NCBI GenBank assembly: GCA_026418195.1
Contig: JAOABU010000144.1
Location: 1 to 64,000, forward strand
Direction: 5' to 3'
Origin: Spirochaetota bacterium
GTDB taxonomy: Bacteria; Spirochaetota; Spirochaetia; DTKZ01
DNA length: 64,000 nt
This document shows positions 45,423 to 55,136 of the stretch, piece after piece. Every line of letters starts with the position of its first letter. Positions within the stretch are counted from its first letter, which is position 1. The notes beneath the pieces are model-generated. The model ran no database searches and was not told where the DNA came from. It was given only the letters and a program-made list of their open reading frames with translations. A program made the position numbers and the translations under genes.

Positions 45423-47404
45423 TCTTCACCGAAAAGATGAGGAAAGTCGAGCTTCTCCTTCTAAAACGGGACATAGATAGAGTTTTGGAATACCTAGGAG
45501 TAGAGCGATGCTTTCAAGTGAGCGATACGGTGGAAAAGGATAAAGGAGAACAATTCTTTAGATATCAGGATCTTCTCCAACGATTGAAATCATCTATGGA
45601 TTTTTTAGGGATACCTTACACCGGAGAAAGGGTGCATCCAAAGGACATTCATAGCCCTACAGAGGGGGATTTGGAATTGTCTGAAAGGATCTTGGAAAAA
45701 ACCTCTTACGTGCTGGAAAGGGAAAAGAACCTTCTGGAACAAAAGTTGTCCTTGGAGTCTACCCTTCAGGAAGTACGGATCTTCCAGCGTATGAATTTTC
45801 CCTTGAAGGAACTGGAGAATGTAACCTATCTGGTATATCGGTATGGGGATTTGCCTCCTACCTACATCCCAGAGCTAGAGAAGAATCTTTTGGGAAGGGC
45901 CGTGCTTTTTGTGTTGGATCCAAGCGGAAAGGTACTGATCGTTGCCTCGAAAAAGGGTAGGTTTGCCCTAGAGACCGAGCTGAAAAAAGCCGAATTTCGG
46001 GAACTCCCTTTACCGGAAAGCGCACGGGAACTTACACCGAGGCTAATAGAAAACTTAAAAATCCATCTTCAGCAGGTGAAGGATCAACTGAACAGTATTG
46101 AAGAGGAAAAGCAAGAGCTGAGACGGACCTATAGAGAGACTATCCTACCCCTGTATGAAATTCTGGAAGTTGGTTTCCGGATCGAAGAGTTGAAGAGCCA
46201 TCTAGAGCAAACGGAACATGCGTTCCGATTGTCTGGATGGATTCCAGAATCCTTTTTGAAAAAAACAGTTTCGGATCTGGATACGATCACAGAAGGGCGG
46301 ATTGCCATTCGGGTATATGAACCGGAAGAAGTCCCTTCCGTACGAGAGGGAAAGGAAAAAATACCTGTTCGGTTGAACCACAGTAGGTTTTTTCAGTCCT
46401 TCGATGGCATTGTATTTGCCTATGGTGCCCCTTTGTATGGATCCATAGATCCTACACCCATTGTAGCAATCTTTTTCACTTTGCTCTTCGCCATCATGTT
46501 TGGTGACCTTGGGCAGGGATTCCTAATTTTTCTCTTCGGGATACTGGTAAGCAGAGAGGCGATTCCTCAGCTGAAAAAATGGAAGAAGTACGCGCTGGTG
46601 TTCAAGACTGTGGGGGTAGCTTCGATGATTACCGGTGTCCTCTACGGGTCCTGTTTCGCCAGTGAAAAGCTCCTTAGACCAATTGAACGGGTTCTAACGA
46701 ACCTCGTATTCGGAACACCTAAAGATCGGTTCATTTTCCTAATGCCTACAGAGGGAATTGACCGGATGTTGGCTTTCTTTGGATTTACTCTAGCGATTGG
46801 GGCTGTGATCAATTCGTTAGGATTGATCATCAATATCTACAATAAAATCCGTCAAAAAGATCTTCATCGAGGGATTTTTTCCAAAACTGGATTGGTGGGG
46901 GCTCTCTTCTTCTGGTATAGCCTTGCTCTCGGGATCCGAATTCTCCTTCTCAAGGGAAGGGTGGGAGTCTTCGATGTACCTATTCTAGTTGCCTTACTCG
47001 TTCTGATCTTCTGGGGAGAACCACTAGCACGATGGATCGAGGGTAAACGACCGCTATTTCCCGAAGGATTCTTTCCCTTCTTTATGGAAGGGATCGTGGA
47101 GGTTTTAGAATCGGTCTCCTATTACATTTCCAATTCGGTAAGCTTCCTACGTGTGGGAGCCTTTGCTTTATCCCATACGGTGTTAAGCTTAATTGTATTT
47201 CAGATTGCCGAATTAATGCAGTCCCTACCGGGGAGTCTATTGTTCCAAGCCCTTACTGTATTGATTGGAAATGCATTGATCCTTGTACTGGAGGGACTTA
47301 TTGTAACCATCCAAGTGATTCGATTGCACTACTACGAGTTTTTCTCCAAATTCTTTACCGAATCAGGAACTCCGTTCAAGCCATTTGACTTGACACATGC
47401 ATAG
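45419..47404 (+). CDS. atpI: V-type ATPase subunit I (operon 2)
   Basis: Membrane stator with the ion half-channels. 661 residues: cytoplasmic half about 1-330, membrane half about 340-655 with IFFTLLFAIMFGDLGQGF (about 352-369) and the arginine helix SVSYYISNSVSFLRVGAFAL (about 560-579). Longer and clearly different from the operon-1 copy, in step with a different K ring. Confidence 0.93.
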   Translation: MIFTEKMRKVELLLLKRDIDRVLEYLGVERCFQVSDTVEKDKGEQFFRYQDLLQRLKSSMDFLGIPYTGERVHPKDIHSPTEGDLELSERILEKTSYVLEREKNLLEQKLSLESTLQEVRIFQRMNFPLKELENVTYLVYRYGDLPPTYIPELEKNLLGRAVLFVLDPSGKVLIVASKKGRFALETELKKAEFRELPLPESARELTPRLIENLKIHLQQVKDQLNSIEEEKQELRRTYRETILPLYEILEVGFRIEELKSHLEQTEHAFRLSGWIPESFLKKTVSDLDTITEGRIAIRVYEPEEVPSVREGKEKIPVRLNHSRFFQSFDGIVFAYGAPLYGSIDPTPIVAIFFTLLFAIMFGDLGQGFLIFLFGILVSREAIPQLKKWKKYALVFKTVGVASMITGVLYGSCFASEKLLRPIERVLTNLVFGTPKDRFIFLMPTEGIDRMLAFFGFTLAIGAVINSLGLIINIYNKIRQKDLHRGIFSKTGLVGALFFWYSLALGIRILLLKGRVGVFDVPILVALLVLIFWGEPLARWIEGKRPLFPEGFFPFFMEGIVEVLESVSYYISNSVSFLRVGAFALSHTVLSLIVFQIAELMQSLPGSLLFQALTVLIGNALILVLEGLIVTIQVIRLHYYEFFSKFFTESGTPFKPFDLTHA

Positions 47405-47411
47405 AATAGTT

Positions 47412-47420
47412 AGAGGAGGA
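47412..47420 (+). promoter_or_regulatory. Ribosome-binding site fixing the atpK start at ATG 47428
   Basis: AGAGGAGGA. Spacing from AGGAGG is two bases to ATG 47422 and eight to ATG 47428, so 47428 (MKKLLSLLL) is the real start. Confidence 0.75.
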
Positions 47421-47427
47421 AATGGGT

Positions 47428-47724
47428 ATGAAAAAACTGTTATCCCTGCTACTTTTTCTAGTAGGTTTTTCCGGGGTGGTATGGGCTGAACAGGCAGCAG
47501 GAACACAGACTTCGTATGTATATTGGAGATGGATTTCTGCCGCTGTGGCGGTAGGTATTGCCTGCATTGGCGGGGGAATTGCCGTAGGTCAGATCGGTGC
47601 TGCTGCTATGGGGGCGATGAGTGAAAACCCCGAATTGTCTGGAAAGGCTCTTCCCTACGTAGGATTGGCTGAAGGAATCTGTCTGTGGGGATTCCTCGTT
47701 GCTCTGTTGATCCTGTTCATTTAG
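47428..47724 (+). CDS. atpK: V-type ATPase rotor subunit K/L, two-helix c-like type (operon 2)
   Basis: 98 residues: an N-terminal signal-like hydrophobic stretch (1-20, ending VWA-E), then one helical hairpin of F-type c style. The ion carboxylate is E82 (GLAEGICLWGF) and the loop ends SENPE (65-69). It lacks the Na+ signature of c-rings: the position that is Gln32 in Ilyobacter is V53, and E82 is followed by Gly, not Ser/Thr. I therefore predict H+ coupling. Similar to the Thermus L subunit, which also has a signal-like N-terminus. Unlike the 143-residue operon-1 K. Confidence 0.9.
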   Translation: MKKLLSLLLFLVGFSGVVWAEQAAGTQTSYVYWRWISAAVAVGIACIGGGIAVGQIGAAAMGAMSENPELSGKALPYVGLAEGICLWGFLVALLILFI

Positions 47725-47729
47725 TGTCT

Positions 47730-48035
47730 ATGGAGTTCTATATCATAGGGGAGGAGGAACTGGTTATTGGGTTTCGCCTAGTGGGAATCGAAGGTAAGGT
47801 GGCTTCGAATCGGGAGGAAGCTCTTGAAGGGTTTCTGTACGTCACAAAAGAATTGAAGCCCCGGGTGTTGATTCTTACTGAGGAAGTGGCAAGTTTTCTA
47901 GAAACAGAAACTGCAGAATGGAACCTCTCGGGCCAGTTCCCTCTGTTGGTGGAGATACCCGGCTTGCAGGGAAAATTACCTAGTAGAAAAACTCTAGTGG
48001 AATCTATCCGCGAAGCCATCGGGATTAGTGTATAA
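47730..48035 (+). CDS. atpF: V-type ATPase subunit F (operon 2)
   Basis: Central-stalk regulatory subunit. 101 residues of Rossmann-like F fold, starting MEFYIIGEEELVIGFRLVGI, with the family's GFRLVGIEG block. ATG 47730 lies five bases past the atpK stop; the frame open before this is inside atpK. No F gene is seen in operon 1. Confidence 0.88.
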   Translation: MEFYIIGEEELVIGFRLVGIEGKVASNREEALEGFLYVTKELKPRVLILTEEVASFLETETAEWNLSGQFPLLVEIPGLQGKLPSRKTLVESIREAIGISV

Positions 48036-48041
48036 AAAACT

Positions 48042-48635
48042 ATGGAAGAAATTAGAACCAGCGAAAAATTGGAGCAGGAGATCCTCGAGGATGCTCGACG
48101 AAAGGCCGAACGAATCCTTAAGGGTGCAGAAAAATCCATAGGAGAGATAGAAGCTGAGTGGAAAAAGAAAGAGGATGCTTTCCTAGCTGATATGGAGAAG
48201 GAATTGGAAGAGAGAAAAAAAAGAATACAGCAGGAGATTTCCTCTTCTATTCCCTTGGAAATGAAACGGATGGAACTACGGATTCTGAATGAAAAGTTTG
48301 AGACCTTTCTCCAAAAGTTCTTTGAAGAGCTTACGGATGAGGAGTTCACCTCTCTAATTCGTTCGCGGTTAGCCCAGGTAGGTTCCTTTTTTCAGGGTAA
48401 ACCTTTATTCCTTATGTACAACGGATTGTCTCAGGTAGAGTCCTTAGTGCGCTCTATTTTACCCGGGATCTCTATTGTCTCCATCAAGAAGGGGGGACCC
48501 CCGCGGGGGGTTCGAATCCAGTCCGAAGATGGTACAGTACAGTACCGTATAACGGTGACTGAGTTAATGGAAGAGGTGATACAGCGCTATCGTCGGGAAG
48601 TATTTGAGGCTCTATTTCCTGCAATGAAAGGGTAG
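48042..48635 (+). CDS. atpE: V-type ATPase subunit E (operon 2)
   Basis: Peripheral-stalk subunit, 197 residues: coiled coil about 10-80 and a C-terminal head-binding domain. Weak similarity to the operon-1 E beyond the coiled coil. Near its end the DNA has a GC-only patch (48491-48510) with the palindrome CCCCCGCGGGGG, reading GGPPRG. Ribosome site weak. Confidence 0.87.
   Translation: MEEIRTSEKLEQEILEDARRKAERILKGAEKSIGEIEAEWKKKEDAFLADMEKELEERKKRIQQEISSSIPLEMKRMELRILNEKFETFLQKFFEELTDEEFTSLIRSRLAQVGSFFQGKPLFLMYNGLSQVESLVRSILPGISIVSIKKGGPPRGVRIQSEDGTVQYRITVTELMEEVIQRYRREVFEALFPAMKG
48498..48509. repeat. GC palindrome CCCCCGCGGGGG
   Basis: Perfect 12-bp palindrome inside atpE of operon 2, overlapping the inverted repeat GGGGGGACCCCC just before it. 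Unusual in this moderately GC sequence; a place where assembly or base errors could hide. Confidence 0.55.
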
Positions 48636-48647
48636 ACGGGTAGACGA

Positions 48648-50402
48648 ATGGTAGAAGGCAGAATCATCAGAATCAACGGGCCCATTATTCAAGCTGATGG
48701 ATTAGCCCGCGCGGGATTGTACGATGTAGTCGAAGCAGGGAATCTGGGTCTAGTTGGGGAAATTATCCGAATGAACGGCGATGTTGCTACCATACAGATC
48801 TACGAGGATAATACAGGAATGAAGGTGGGGGAACGAGTGTTGTCCCATGGAGAACCCCTTTCCGTACTGTTAGGCCCAGGATTGATCGGTCGAATTTACG
48901 ATGGTATTCAGCGTCCTCTAGATGAACTGTTCCAACGAACCGGGTTTGGCATTGCTCCTGGTGTGAAGACTCAGCCTTTGGATATGGAAAGAAAATGGTT
49001 CTTCAAACCCTTCTGCAAGAAAGGCGACAAGTTAGAAAGAGGAAAACCTTTGGGGATTGTACAGGAAACGGATTACCTGCAGCATCCCATCTATCTTCCG
49101 CCCAATAGGAATGAAGGAACTCTAGCCGAAGTCTGCCCGGAAGGAACCTATTCTCTAACCGAGCCCGTTGCGAGAATGGGGGACGGAACCGAACTGTTTC
49201 TCTGCCATTCTTGGCCTGTACGGAATCCTCGACCCTACCGGGAACGATTGGGAATGGAGGAGCCTCTCCTTACAGGACAACGGGTGATTGACGTGTTTTT
49301 CCCCATCTCCAAAGGAGGAACAGCGGCCATTCCCGGAGGCTTTGGAACAGGTAAAACCATGACCCAGCACGCCATTGCCAAATGGTGTGATGCCGATATC
49401 ATCGTGTATATTGGATGTGGAGAGCGGGGAAATGAGATGACGGATGTACTTCGGGAGTTCCCTGAGATCCATGATCCTCGTACAGGACGATCCATCATGG
49501 AACGGACGATCTTAATTGCCAACACCTCAAACATGCCCGTGGCGGCTCGGGAAGTGTCGATCTATACGGGAGTCACCCTGGCAGAATACTATCGAGACAT
49601 GGGCTATAACGTAGCTATCATGGCCGATTCTACCTCCCGTTGGGCAGAAGCGTTACGGGAGTTGTCTGGAAGGTTGGAAGAGATGCCTGCCGAAGAAGGA
49701 TTCCCTGCATATCTCCCTACCCGATTGGCAGAGTTCTACGAACGTGGAGGAAGGGTTACTACCCTGGAAGGGAAAAAAGGATCCATTACCATTATTGGTG
49801 CAGTTTCACCTCCCGGTGGGGATTTCTCCGAACCTGTTACCCAGCATACAAAACGGTTCATACGCTGTTTCTGGGCGCTAGATAGGGACCTGGCCAATGC
49901 CCGACACTATCCTGCTATATCCTGGATCGATTCGTACAGTGAGTATGGAGAAGAACTGAGAGGATTCTGGGAGAAGGTCAATGCAGATTGGGCTGCAACT
50001 CGTACAGAAGCGATGGAACTGTTGAAACGGGAACAACGATTAGCCCAAATCGTAAAGTTAATTGGTCCTGATGCTCTGCCAGATACTAGCCGACTTGTGC
50101 TCCTCTGTGCCGATATGATCAAGAATGGCTTTCTTCAACAGAGTGCCTTTGATCCAGTGGATATGTACTCTGTTCCGGAAAAACAAGTTATTATCCTGCG
50201 ACTCATCATGGATTTCTATAACCGAGCCCTTCGGATCATTCGAGCTGGGGCTCCCCTATTGAAGCTTCGATCGTTGAGTGTCATCGAGCGCATCGTGCGG
50301 ATGAAATCACAGATCCCCAATGAGAAGTTGGAACTCGTACAAGAGGTGAAGAGCCTATTGGATCGGGAGCTGGGAGATCTTGAAAAGGAGTACAAAGTAT
50401 GA
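48648..50402 (+). CDS. atpA: V-type ATPase catalytic subunit A (operon 2)
   Basis: Catalytic head subunit, 584 residues. P-loop GGFGTGKT at about 230-237 (Thr where eukaryotes have Cys) and [20 protein letters not shown] later. Close in length to the operon-1 copy but with many differences, so not a recent duplicate. Four-base overlap with atpB. Confidence 0.96.
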   Translation: MVEGRIIRINGPIIQADGLARAGLYDVVEAGNLGLVGEIIRMNGDVATIQIYEDNTGMKVGERVLSHGEPLSVLLGPGLIGRIYDGIQRPLDELFQRTGFGIAPGVKTQPLDMERKWFFKPFCKKGDKLERGKPLGIVQETDYLQHPIYLPPNRNEGTLAEVCPEGTYSLTEPVARMGDGTELFLCHSWPVRNPRPYRERLGMEEPLLTGQRVIDVFFPISKGGTAAIPGGFGTGKTMTQHAIAKWCDADIIVYIGCGERGNEMTDVLREFPEIHDPRTGRSIMERTILIANTSNMPVAAREVSIYTGVTLAEYYRDMGYNVAIMADSTSRWAEALRELSGRLEEMPAEEGFPAYLPTRLAEFYERGGRVTTLEGKKGSITIIGAVSPPGGDFSEPVTQHTKRFIRCFWALDRDLANARHYPAISWIDSYSEYGEELRGFWEKVNADWAATRTEAMELLKREQRLAQIVKLIGPDALPDTSRLVLLCADMIKNGFLQQSAFDPVDMYSVPEKQVIILRLIMDFYNRALRIIRAGAPLLKLRSLSVIERIVRMKSQIPNEKLELVQEVKSLLDRELGDLEKEYKV

Positions 50403-51784
50403 GAGGGCTCGAGTTCAAGGGGCTTCAATCCGTAGAAGGACCCATCATCATTCTAGAGCGTCGAGAAAATGTTGGATACGGAGAACTTGCCCGAATTCGG
50501 GACCGTTCAGGTGTAGTAAAGGTAGGTCGAATACTGGAAGTCTCTGACTCGGCAGTAGCGGTACAAGTATTCGGACCAACGACAGGTCTTTCGACAGAGG
50601 AAACTTCCGTCGAGTTCTTGGGAAAGTCGCTGGAACTGCGGGTTTCCGTGGACATGTTGGGAAGGATATACGATGGACTGGGAAGACCCATCGATGGATA
50701 TCCGGAACCCTTTTCTTCCGAGTTCCGAGATATCAATGGAATACCTATCAACCCTTCCGCTCGTGCCTATCCACAAGATTTCATTCAAACGGGAGTATCT
50801 TCCATCGATGGAATGAACACTCTCATTCGGGGTCAAAAGCTGCCTATCTTTTCAGGTAGTGGACTACCCCACAACAGGCTCGCTGCTCAGATCATCCGTC
50901 AGGCTCGCTTGAAGACAGAAGAGTCCTTCGTAATGGTATTCGCTGCCATGGGAGTAAAGTATGACGTGGCAAGGTTTTTTATCCAAACGTTTGAGGAAAG
51001 CGGTGTTCTTTCCAACGTGGTGATGTTCCTGTCCCTTGCAGATGCCCCTTCTATTGAACGGCTCATCACTCCCCGGTGTGCTCTTACTGCAGCGGAATAC
51101 CTAGCGTATGAGAAGAACATGCACGTTCTGGTGGTACTCACAGACATGACTAACTATTGCGAGGCCCTGAGAGAGATCTCTTCCATCCGGGGGGAAATCC
51201 CTTCTCGAAAGGGGTATCCAGGATACCTATATTCGGACTTGGCTTCCCTCTATGAGCGAGCAGGGAAAGTTAAAACCTCCACCGGTTCTATCACCCAGAT
51301 TCCCATCCTTACGATGCCCAACGATGATATCAGTCACCCCATCCCGGATCTAACAGGGTATATAACAGAAGGGCAGATTGTACTGGAACGGGAATTGTTC
51401 CAGAAAGGGATCTATCCTCCTGTAGCAGGACTCCCATCCCTTTCACGGTTAATGAAGGATGGGATTGGGCCGGGGATGACCCGGGAGGATCACAAAGATC
51501 TTGCCTCTCAATTGTTCGCTGCATATTCCCGGACGAAACAGGTACGGAATCTTGCAGCCATTATTGGAGAGGAAGAATTGTCAACCCTGGATAAGAATTA
51601 CCTTACCTTTGGGGATCGGTTCGAACGGGAGTTTCTCTCCCAATCAGAAACAGAAAACCGTAGCATTGAACAAACCCTCGACTTGGGGTGGAAGGTGTTG
51701 ACTCATCTTCCAAGAGAGGAACTGTACCGAATCAAAGAAGATCTGATTGAAAAATATCTGCCTAAAACTCCTATTGGAAGGTAA
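50399..51784 (+). CDS. atpB: V-type ATPase subunit B (operon 2)
   Basis: Non-catalytic head subunit, 461 residues with [20 protein letters not shown] and [15 protein letters not shown]. No P-loop, as expected. Overlaps atpA by four bases; atpD follows after three. Confidence 0.95.
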   Translation: MRGLEFKGLQSVEGPIIILERRENVGYGELARIRDRSGVVKVGRILEVSDSAVAVQVFGPTTGLSTEETSVEFLGKSLELRVSVDMLGRIYDGLGRPIDGYPEPFSSEFRDINGIPINPSARAYPQDFIQTGVSSIDGMNTLIRGQKLPIFSGSGLPHNRLAAQIIRQARLKTEESFVMVFAAMGVKYDVARFFIQTFEESGVLSNVVMFLSLADAPSIERLITPRCALTAAEYLAYEKNMHVLVVLTDMTNYCEALREISSIRGEIPSRKGYPGYLYSDLASLYERAGKVKTSTGSITQIPILTMPNDDISHPIPDLTGYITEGQIVLERELFQKGIYPPVAGLPSLSRLMKDGIGPGMTREDHKDLASQLFAAYSRTKQVRNLAAIIGEEELSTLDKNYLTFGDRFEREFLSQSETENRSIEQTLDLGWKVLTHLPREELYRIKEDLIEKYLPKTPIGR

Positions 51785-51787
51785 AGC

Positions 51788-52414
51788 ATGGCACGACTGA
51801 ATGTTCCTCCCACGAAATCGAATCTTTTTCAGTTCAAGGAACAACTCGCCGTTGCCAAAGAAGGGTTCGATCTTCTGGAACAGAAACGGGATATCCTGGT
51901 AATGGAGTTGATGCGGATGCTGGAACGGGTGAAACTCCTTGAATCTGAGTTGTACTCCTTCAGTGCCAAAGCATATGCCTCCTTACGGAAAACTTTACTC
52001 TCTGTTGGAAGGGAAACCATTCAGGAGATCAGTCAAGGGATTCGGTATGAGTTTACAGTAAAGGAACGCAGCGTGAAAGTAGCGGGTCTCAGCCTTCCTT
52101 CTGTCGAGGTAAAGCCTCCTTCTTTGAATCTTCAATATTCCTTGGTGGACACTTACACGTACACGGATGAAACAATGGTGGTTTTCTTGGAATATCTTAA
52201 AATTATCGCTGAACTAGCCAGCGTACGTACCATGGTCTGGCGTTTGGCAAAAGAAGTGAAAAAGACCCAACGGCGGGTGAATGCACTGGAAAAAATGGTT
52301 ATCCCCGACACATCGGAAACGGTCAGTTATATCACGGCTGTCTTGGAAGAACGGGAGCGGGAAATTTTTACTATACAAAAGATGCTAAAAGGAAAGAGGG
52401 AGGGAATGGCATGA
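51788..52414 (+). CDS. atpD: V-type ATPase subunit D (operon 2)
   Basis: Central shaft, 208 residues, two long helices with NVPPTKSNLFQFKEQLAVAK at the start, the family's N-terminal helix. AAGG before ATG 51788. Overlaps the universal stress gene by four bases, tying that gene to the ATPase transcript. Confidence 0.93.
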   Translation: MARLNVPPTKSNLFQFKEQLAVAKEGFDLLEQKRDILVMELMRMLERVKLLESELYSFSAKAYASLRKTLLSVGRETIQEISQGIRYEFTVKERSVKVAGLSLPSVEVKPPSLNLQYSLVDTYTYTDETMVVFLEYLKIIAELASVRTMVWRLAKEVKKTQRRVNALEKMVIPDTSETVSYITAVLEEREREIFTIQKMLKGKREGMA

Positions 52415-52893
52415 AACCCCTGATCCAGAATATCGTTGTGGCAGTGAGTGGTTCTGATGCGTCCATCAATGCAGCGAAATACGGGATCATTCTGTCGAAA
52501 CAGTACCAATGTTCCATGACCGCCGTGTATGTAGTGGATACTGCCACCCTTAGACAACTCGTTTTGACAAAGATCTTTATAGAGGATGAGAGCAAGGAGT
52601 ACGAAGAGAACCTGTATGCCAATGGGAAGAGGTACCTCAATTACATTCAGGAATTAGCGTTTCAGAAACGGGTGAAAATAGAAACTTCGTTAAGGAGCGG
52701 AGCCATTTATACAGAGATCCTCCGGGAAGCGGAAACGCGAAATGCGGATTTAATCCTCCTCGGTGGTTGGGAACGGGAACGAAAAGAACGAGATATCATT
52801 TCGGAAGCTCATAGGGAAGTGTTATACCATGCAAAATGTTCGGTTCTGGTGGTAAAAGAGATGAATATCGATCGATTGTTCAAATCCCTTTGA
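52411..52893 (+). CDS. Universal stress protein (UspA) family
   Basis: 160 residues, single Usp domain: NIVVAVSGSDASINAAKYGI at the start and a final strand SVLVVKEM. The nucleotide loop is partly present (LILLGGWERERKERDIISEAHREVL, lacking the usual GxxGxxxx-S/T pattern), so ATP binding is uncertain. Coupled by overlap to the V-ATPase D gene. Confidence 0.83.
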   Translation: MKPLIQNIVVAVSGSDASINAAKYGIILSKQYQCSMTAVYVVDTATLRQLVLTKIFIEDESKEYEENLYANGKRYLNYIQELAFQKRVKIETSLRSGAIYTEILREAETRNADLILLGGWERERKERDIISEAHREVLYHAKCSVLVVKEMNIDRLFKSL

Positions 52894-52906
52894 TAAGGAC
52901 TAAGGA

Positions 52907-53317
52907 ATGAGGGTAGCGATTGTATATTTTGCACCGAAGCATCGGGATACTTACCGAACTTTAGCGGAAGGGATCGCTCGGGGGCTAATATCTCGGGGCG
53001 CTCAGGTGGATGTGATCGATGGGGAAACTGAAAAGGAAAAGCGCCTATCCCTATACGAATACATTATCATGGGATGCGAACCTGCTTCCCTGTTTGGAAA
53101 GAAGATTCCTACAACGGTGGATCGATTCCTTTCCCAAGCAGGTTCTATAGGCGGAAAACGTTCTTGCGCCTTTATCGGAAAACATCTGTTTGCCTCATCC
53201 CGAGCCCTCTCCCAACTAATGAAATCTATGGAGAGGGAAGGAATGTTTTTAACGTATTCTGAAATCCTTTCTAATCGAGCTCAAGCAGAACAACTGGGTA
53301 TTCACCTCCTGACATAA
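52907..53317 (+). CDS. Flavodoxin-fold protein without the usual FMN loop
   Basis: 136 residues with the flavodoxin alternation (MRVAIVYFAPKHRDTYRTLA, then IIMGCEPASLFGK). The FMN phosphate loop, normally (S/T)x(T)GNT, reads APKHRDT, so FMN binding by the normal mode is doubtful. Last gene of the ATPase transcript, 13 bases after the stress-protein gene. Role unknown. Confidence 0.68.
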   Translation: MRVAIVYFAPKHRDTYRTLAEGIARGLISRGAQVDVIDGETEKEKRLSLYEYIIMGCEPASLFGKKIPTTVDRFLSQAGSIGGKRSCAFIGKHLFASSRALSQLMKSMEREGMFLTYSEILSNRAQAEQLGIHLLT

Positions 53318-53327
53318 AAGGTTGAAA

Positions 53328-53356
53328 TTGACAGGATCTCATATTCCCTCTATAGT
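53328..53356 (+). promoter_or_regulatory. Strong sigma-70 promoter of the J-domain/nusB/map operon
   Basis: TTGACA (53328-53333), a 17-base spacer and TATAGT (53351-53356), the same boxes and spacing as the gap promoter. Begins 11 bases after the previous stop. Confidence 0.85.
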
Positions 53357-53370
53357 AAACTCAAATTTTT

Positions 53371-53378
53371 AGGTAGGG
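53371..53378 (+). promoter_or_regulatory. Ribosome-binding site for the J-domain gene
   Basis: AGGTAGGG, 11 bases before TTG 53390 and touching the earlier GTG 53378. Favours the TTG, which also gives a canonical J-domain start (DNYYQVLGL). Confidence 0.55.
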
Positions 53379-53389
53379 TGTGTTCTATT

Positions 53390-54100
53390 TTGGATAATTA
53401 TTATCAAGTATTAGGCTTGGAACCTTCCTGTTCCCTGGAAGATATTAAACGCTCTTTTCGAAAGAAAGCAAAGGAATTGCATCCAGATCTAGCGAGGGGA
53501 AACGGTGGGGAACAGAATACAGAACAGCTAAACCTTCTCATCACAGCGTATCGCGTCTTGAGCGATCCTCACCAGCGAAGAGAGTATGATCAGCATATTC
53601 GAACTCACACGAAAGCCGATACTTTCGATTACAGAACTTTCCTAAAGAGTCGGGCGTGGGATCGGTCCAGTCAGTCCAAACTCATTTTTTTCGATCTCCT
53701 CCACGATCACGAAGAGGATGCATTGGAACTCTATGAGCAGTTGCTTCGTTTTTCCGATTTCAGTTTGGAATTGTACCTAGATCGAGAAGACTTCATGGAT
53801 TGTGCGTTTCTTTTAGCGGAAGAGTACGACCGCAGAGGAAAATACCAAAAGGCTTTTGATCTTTTAATGAAAATCGTAGAATGGGAGAGGAAGAAGCCCT
53901 ACTTTAAACATTTTTTCGAGGAAGTGGTGCATCGTCTTCGAGACCTAGCCGGAACAAAACTTCCCCTCGTTTCTACTAAAGAGGAGATGCTTCTATATTA
54001 CCATCGCTTGATGGAGTGCAATTTCTCTCCCAAAGAACAAGCATACTATTCGAAAAAAATTTCCAAGATCTATGAATCGTTGAAGAGGTTACGAGTATGA
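53390..54100 (+). CDS. J-domain protein
   Basis: 236 residues: a J domain at 3-65 with the DnaK-stimulating HPD at 31-33, followed by a helical C-terminal region of unknown kind (about 80-235), not the DnaJ zinc-finger and substrate domains. So a specialised DnaK partner, target unknown. TTG 53390 chosen (see ribosome site). Four-base overlap with the isomerase gene, suggesting a folding-related operon. Confidence 0.82.
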   Translation: MDNYYQVLGLEPSCSLEDIKRSFRKKAKELHPDLARGNGGEQNTEQLNLLITAYRVLSDPHQRREYDQHIRTHTKADTFDYRTFLKSRAWDRSSQSKLIFFDLLHDHEEDALELYEQLLRFSDFSLELYLDREDFMDCAFLLAEEYDRRGKYQKAFDLLMKIVEWERKKPYFKHFFEEVVHRLRDLAGTKLPLVSTKEEMLLYYHRLMECNFSPKEQAYYSKKISKIYESLKRLRV

Positions 54101-55134
54101 GAAAAACAGTCGTTTGTGGGCTATTTATCCTGTGGGTAGGGACACTTGGTCTGTGGGCGCAGGTGATCGATCAACCTGTTGCTCGGGTGAGACTCACCAA
54201 ACCGGAAATTATCACCCAGAAGCAATTGATGAAACATGTAGAACTTCTGGAACAACAAACCCGTCAACAGGTTTCATTAGAAGGGCGAAAGAAGGTACTG
54301 GATCTGAAGATTGGAGAATTATTGATCAACCAAGCAGCTGCAAGGGATAATTTCCGGGTTACCGATGAGGAAGTAGCCCAGAGCATAGAATCCTACAAAC
54401 GCTCCATGGGAGCTCCTATTTCGGATGCCCAATTCCGGTTGTTGGTACAGAACCAGTTGAACATGAGCTGGGACGAATTTGTTTCCAACATGCGACAACG
54501 GATGATCCAGGAAAAGTACATTTTAGAGAAAAAAAGGGCCCTCTTTGCAGCCATTCCCGAAGCGACCGAAGAGCAGATACGGGATATTTACAATGCTCAC
54601 GCTACCGATTTCACCAATCCCCTCCTCGTTCGGTTCAATCATATCTTCATAGACACTCGGAGTCTCTCGGAAACCGAGAAAACTGCTGCGTTAAAACGGG
54701 CAGAAGAGGCATTAAAAGAGTTGCGATCCAGTGCATTCAAGGACGTGGCATTGAAATATTCGGATGACACGGGATCCAAGTATCGGGGCGGAGATTTCGG
54801 ATATCTCGCTCGGAATGATGCTCAAAGAGAAACGATCCTGGGGAAAGGATTCTTCGATGCCGTATTCTCTCTCCAATTAAATCAAACCTCTGGGATTATT
54901 CATTCCAACATTGGGTACCATATCGTACAGATCACCGAACGGAGGGACCCCAAACTGTTAGGATTGGATGACCCTATCTTTCCTGGCAGTACCGTCACGG
55001 TCCGACAACGAATAAAAGATCTTGTTCGGGTTCAGAATCAACAGATTACCTTTCAGAAAGCCCTGACAGAACTTGTGGATGAACTCCGCAAGCAGGCAGA
55101 AATAACCATCTTTGAGCAAAATCTCAATTGGTAA
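54097..55134 (+). CDS. SurA-like peptidyl-prolyl isomerase
   Basis: 345 residues. Signal peptide about 1-22 (LWAQ cleavage); a SurA-type N-terminal helical region; a parvulin (PpiC) rotamase domain at about 175-290 (VRFNHIFIDTRS, GGDFGYLARND, GIIHSNIGYHIVQI). Probable periplasmic chaperone for outer-membrane proteins, a fit with the lptD-like gene in this window. ATGA overlap with the J-domain gene. Confidence 0.87.
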   Translation: MRKTVVCGLFILWVGTLGLWAQVIDQPVARVRLTKPEIITQKQLMKHVELLEQQTRQQVSLEGRKKVLDLKIGELLINQAAARDNFRVTDEEVAQSIESYKRSMGAPISDAQFRLLVQNQLNMSWDEFVSNMRQRMIQEKYILEKKRALFAAIPEATEEQIRDIYNAHATDFTNPLLVRFNHIFIDTRSLSETEKTAALKRAEEALKELRSSAFKDVALKYSDDTGSKYRGGDFGYLARNDAQRETILGKGFFDAVFSLQLNQTSGIIHSNIGYHIVQITERRDPKLLGLDDPIFPGSTVTVRQRIKDLVRVQNQQITFQKALTELVDELRKQAEITIFEQNLNW

Positions 55135-55136
55135 CC

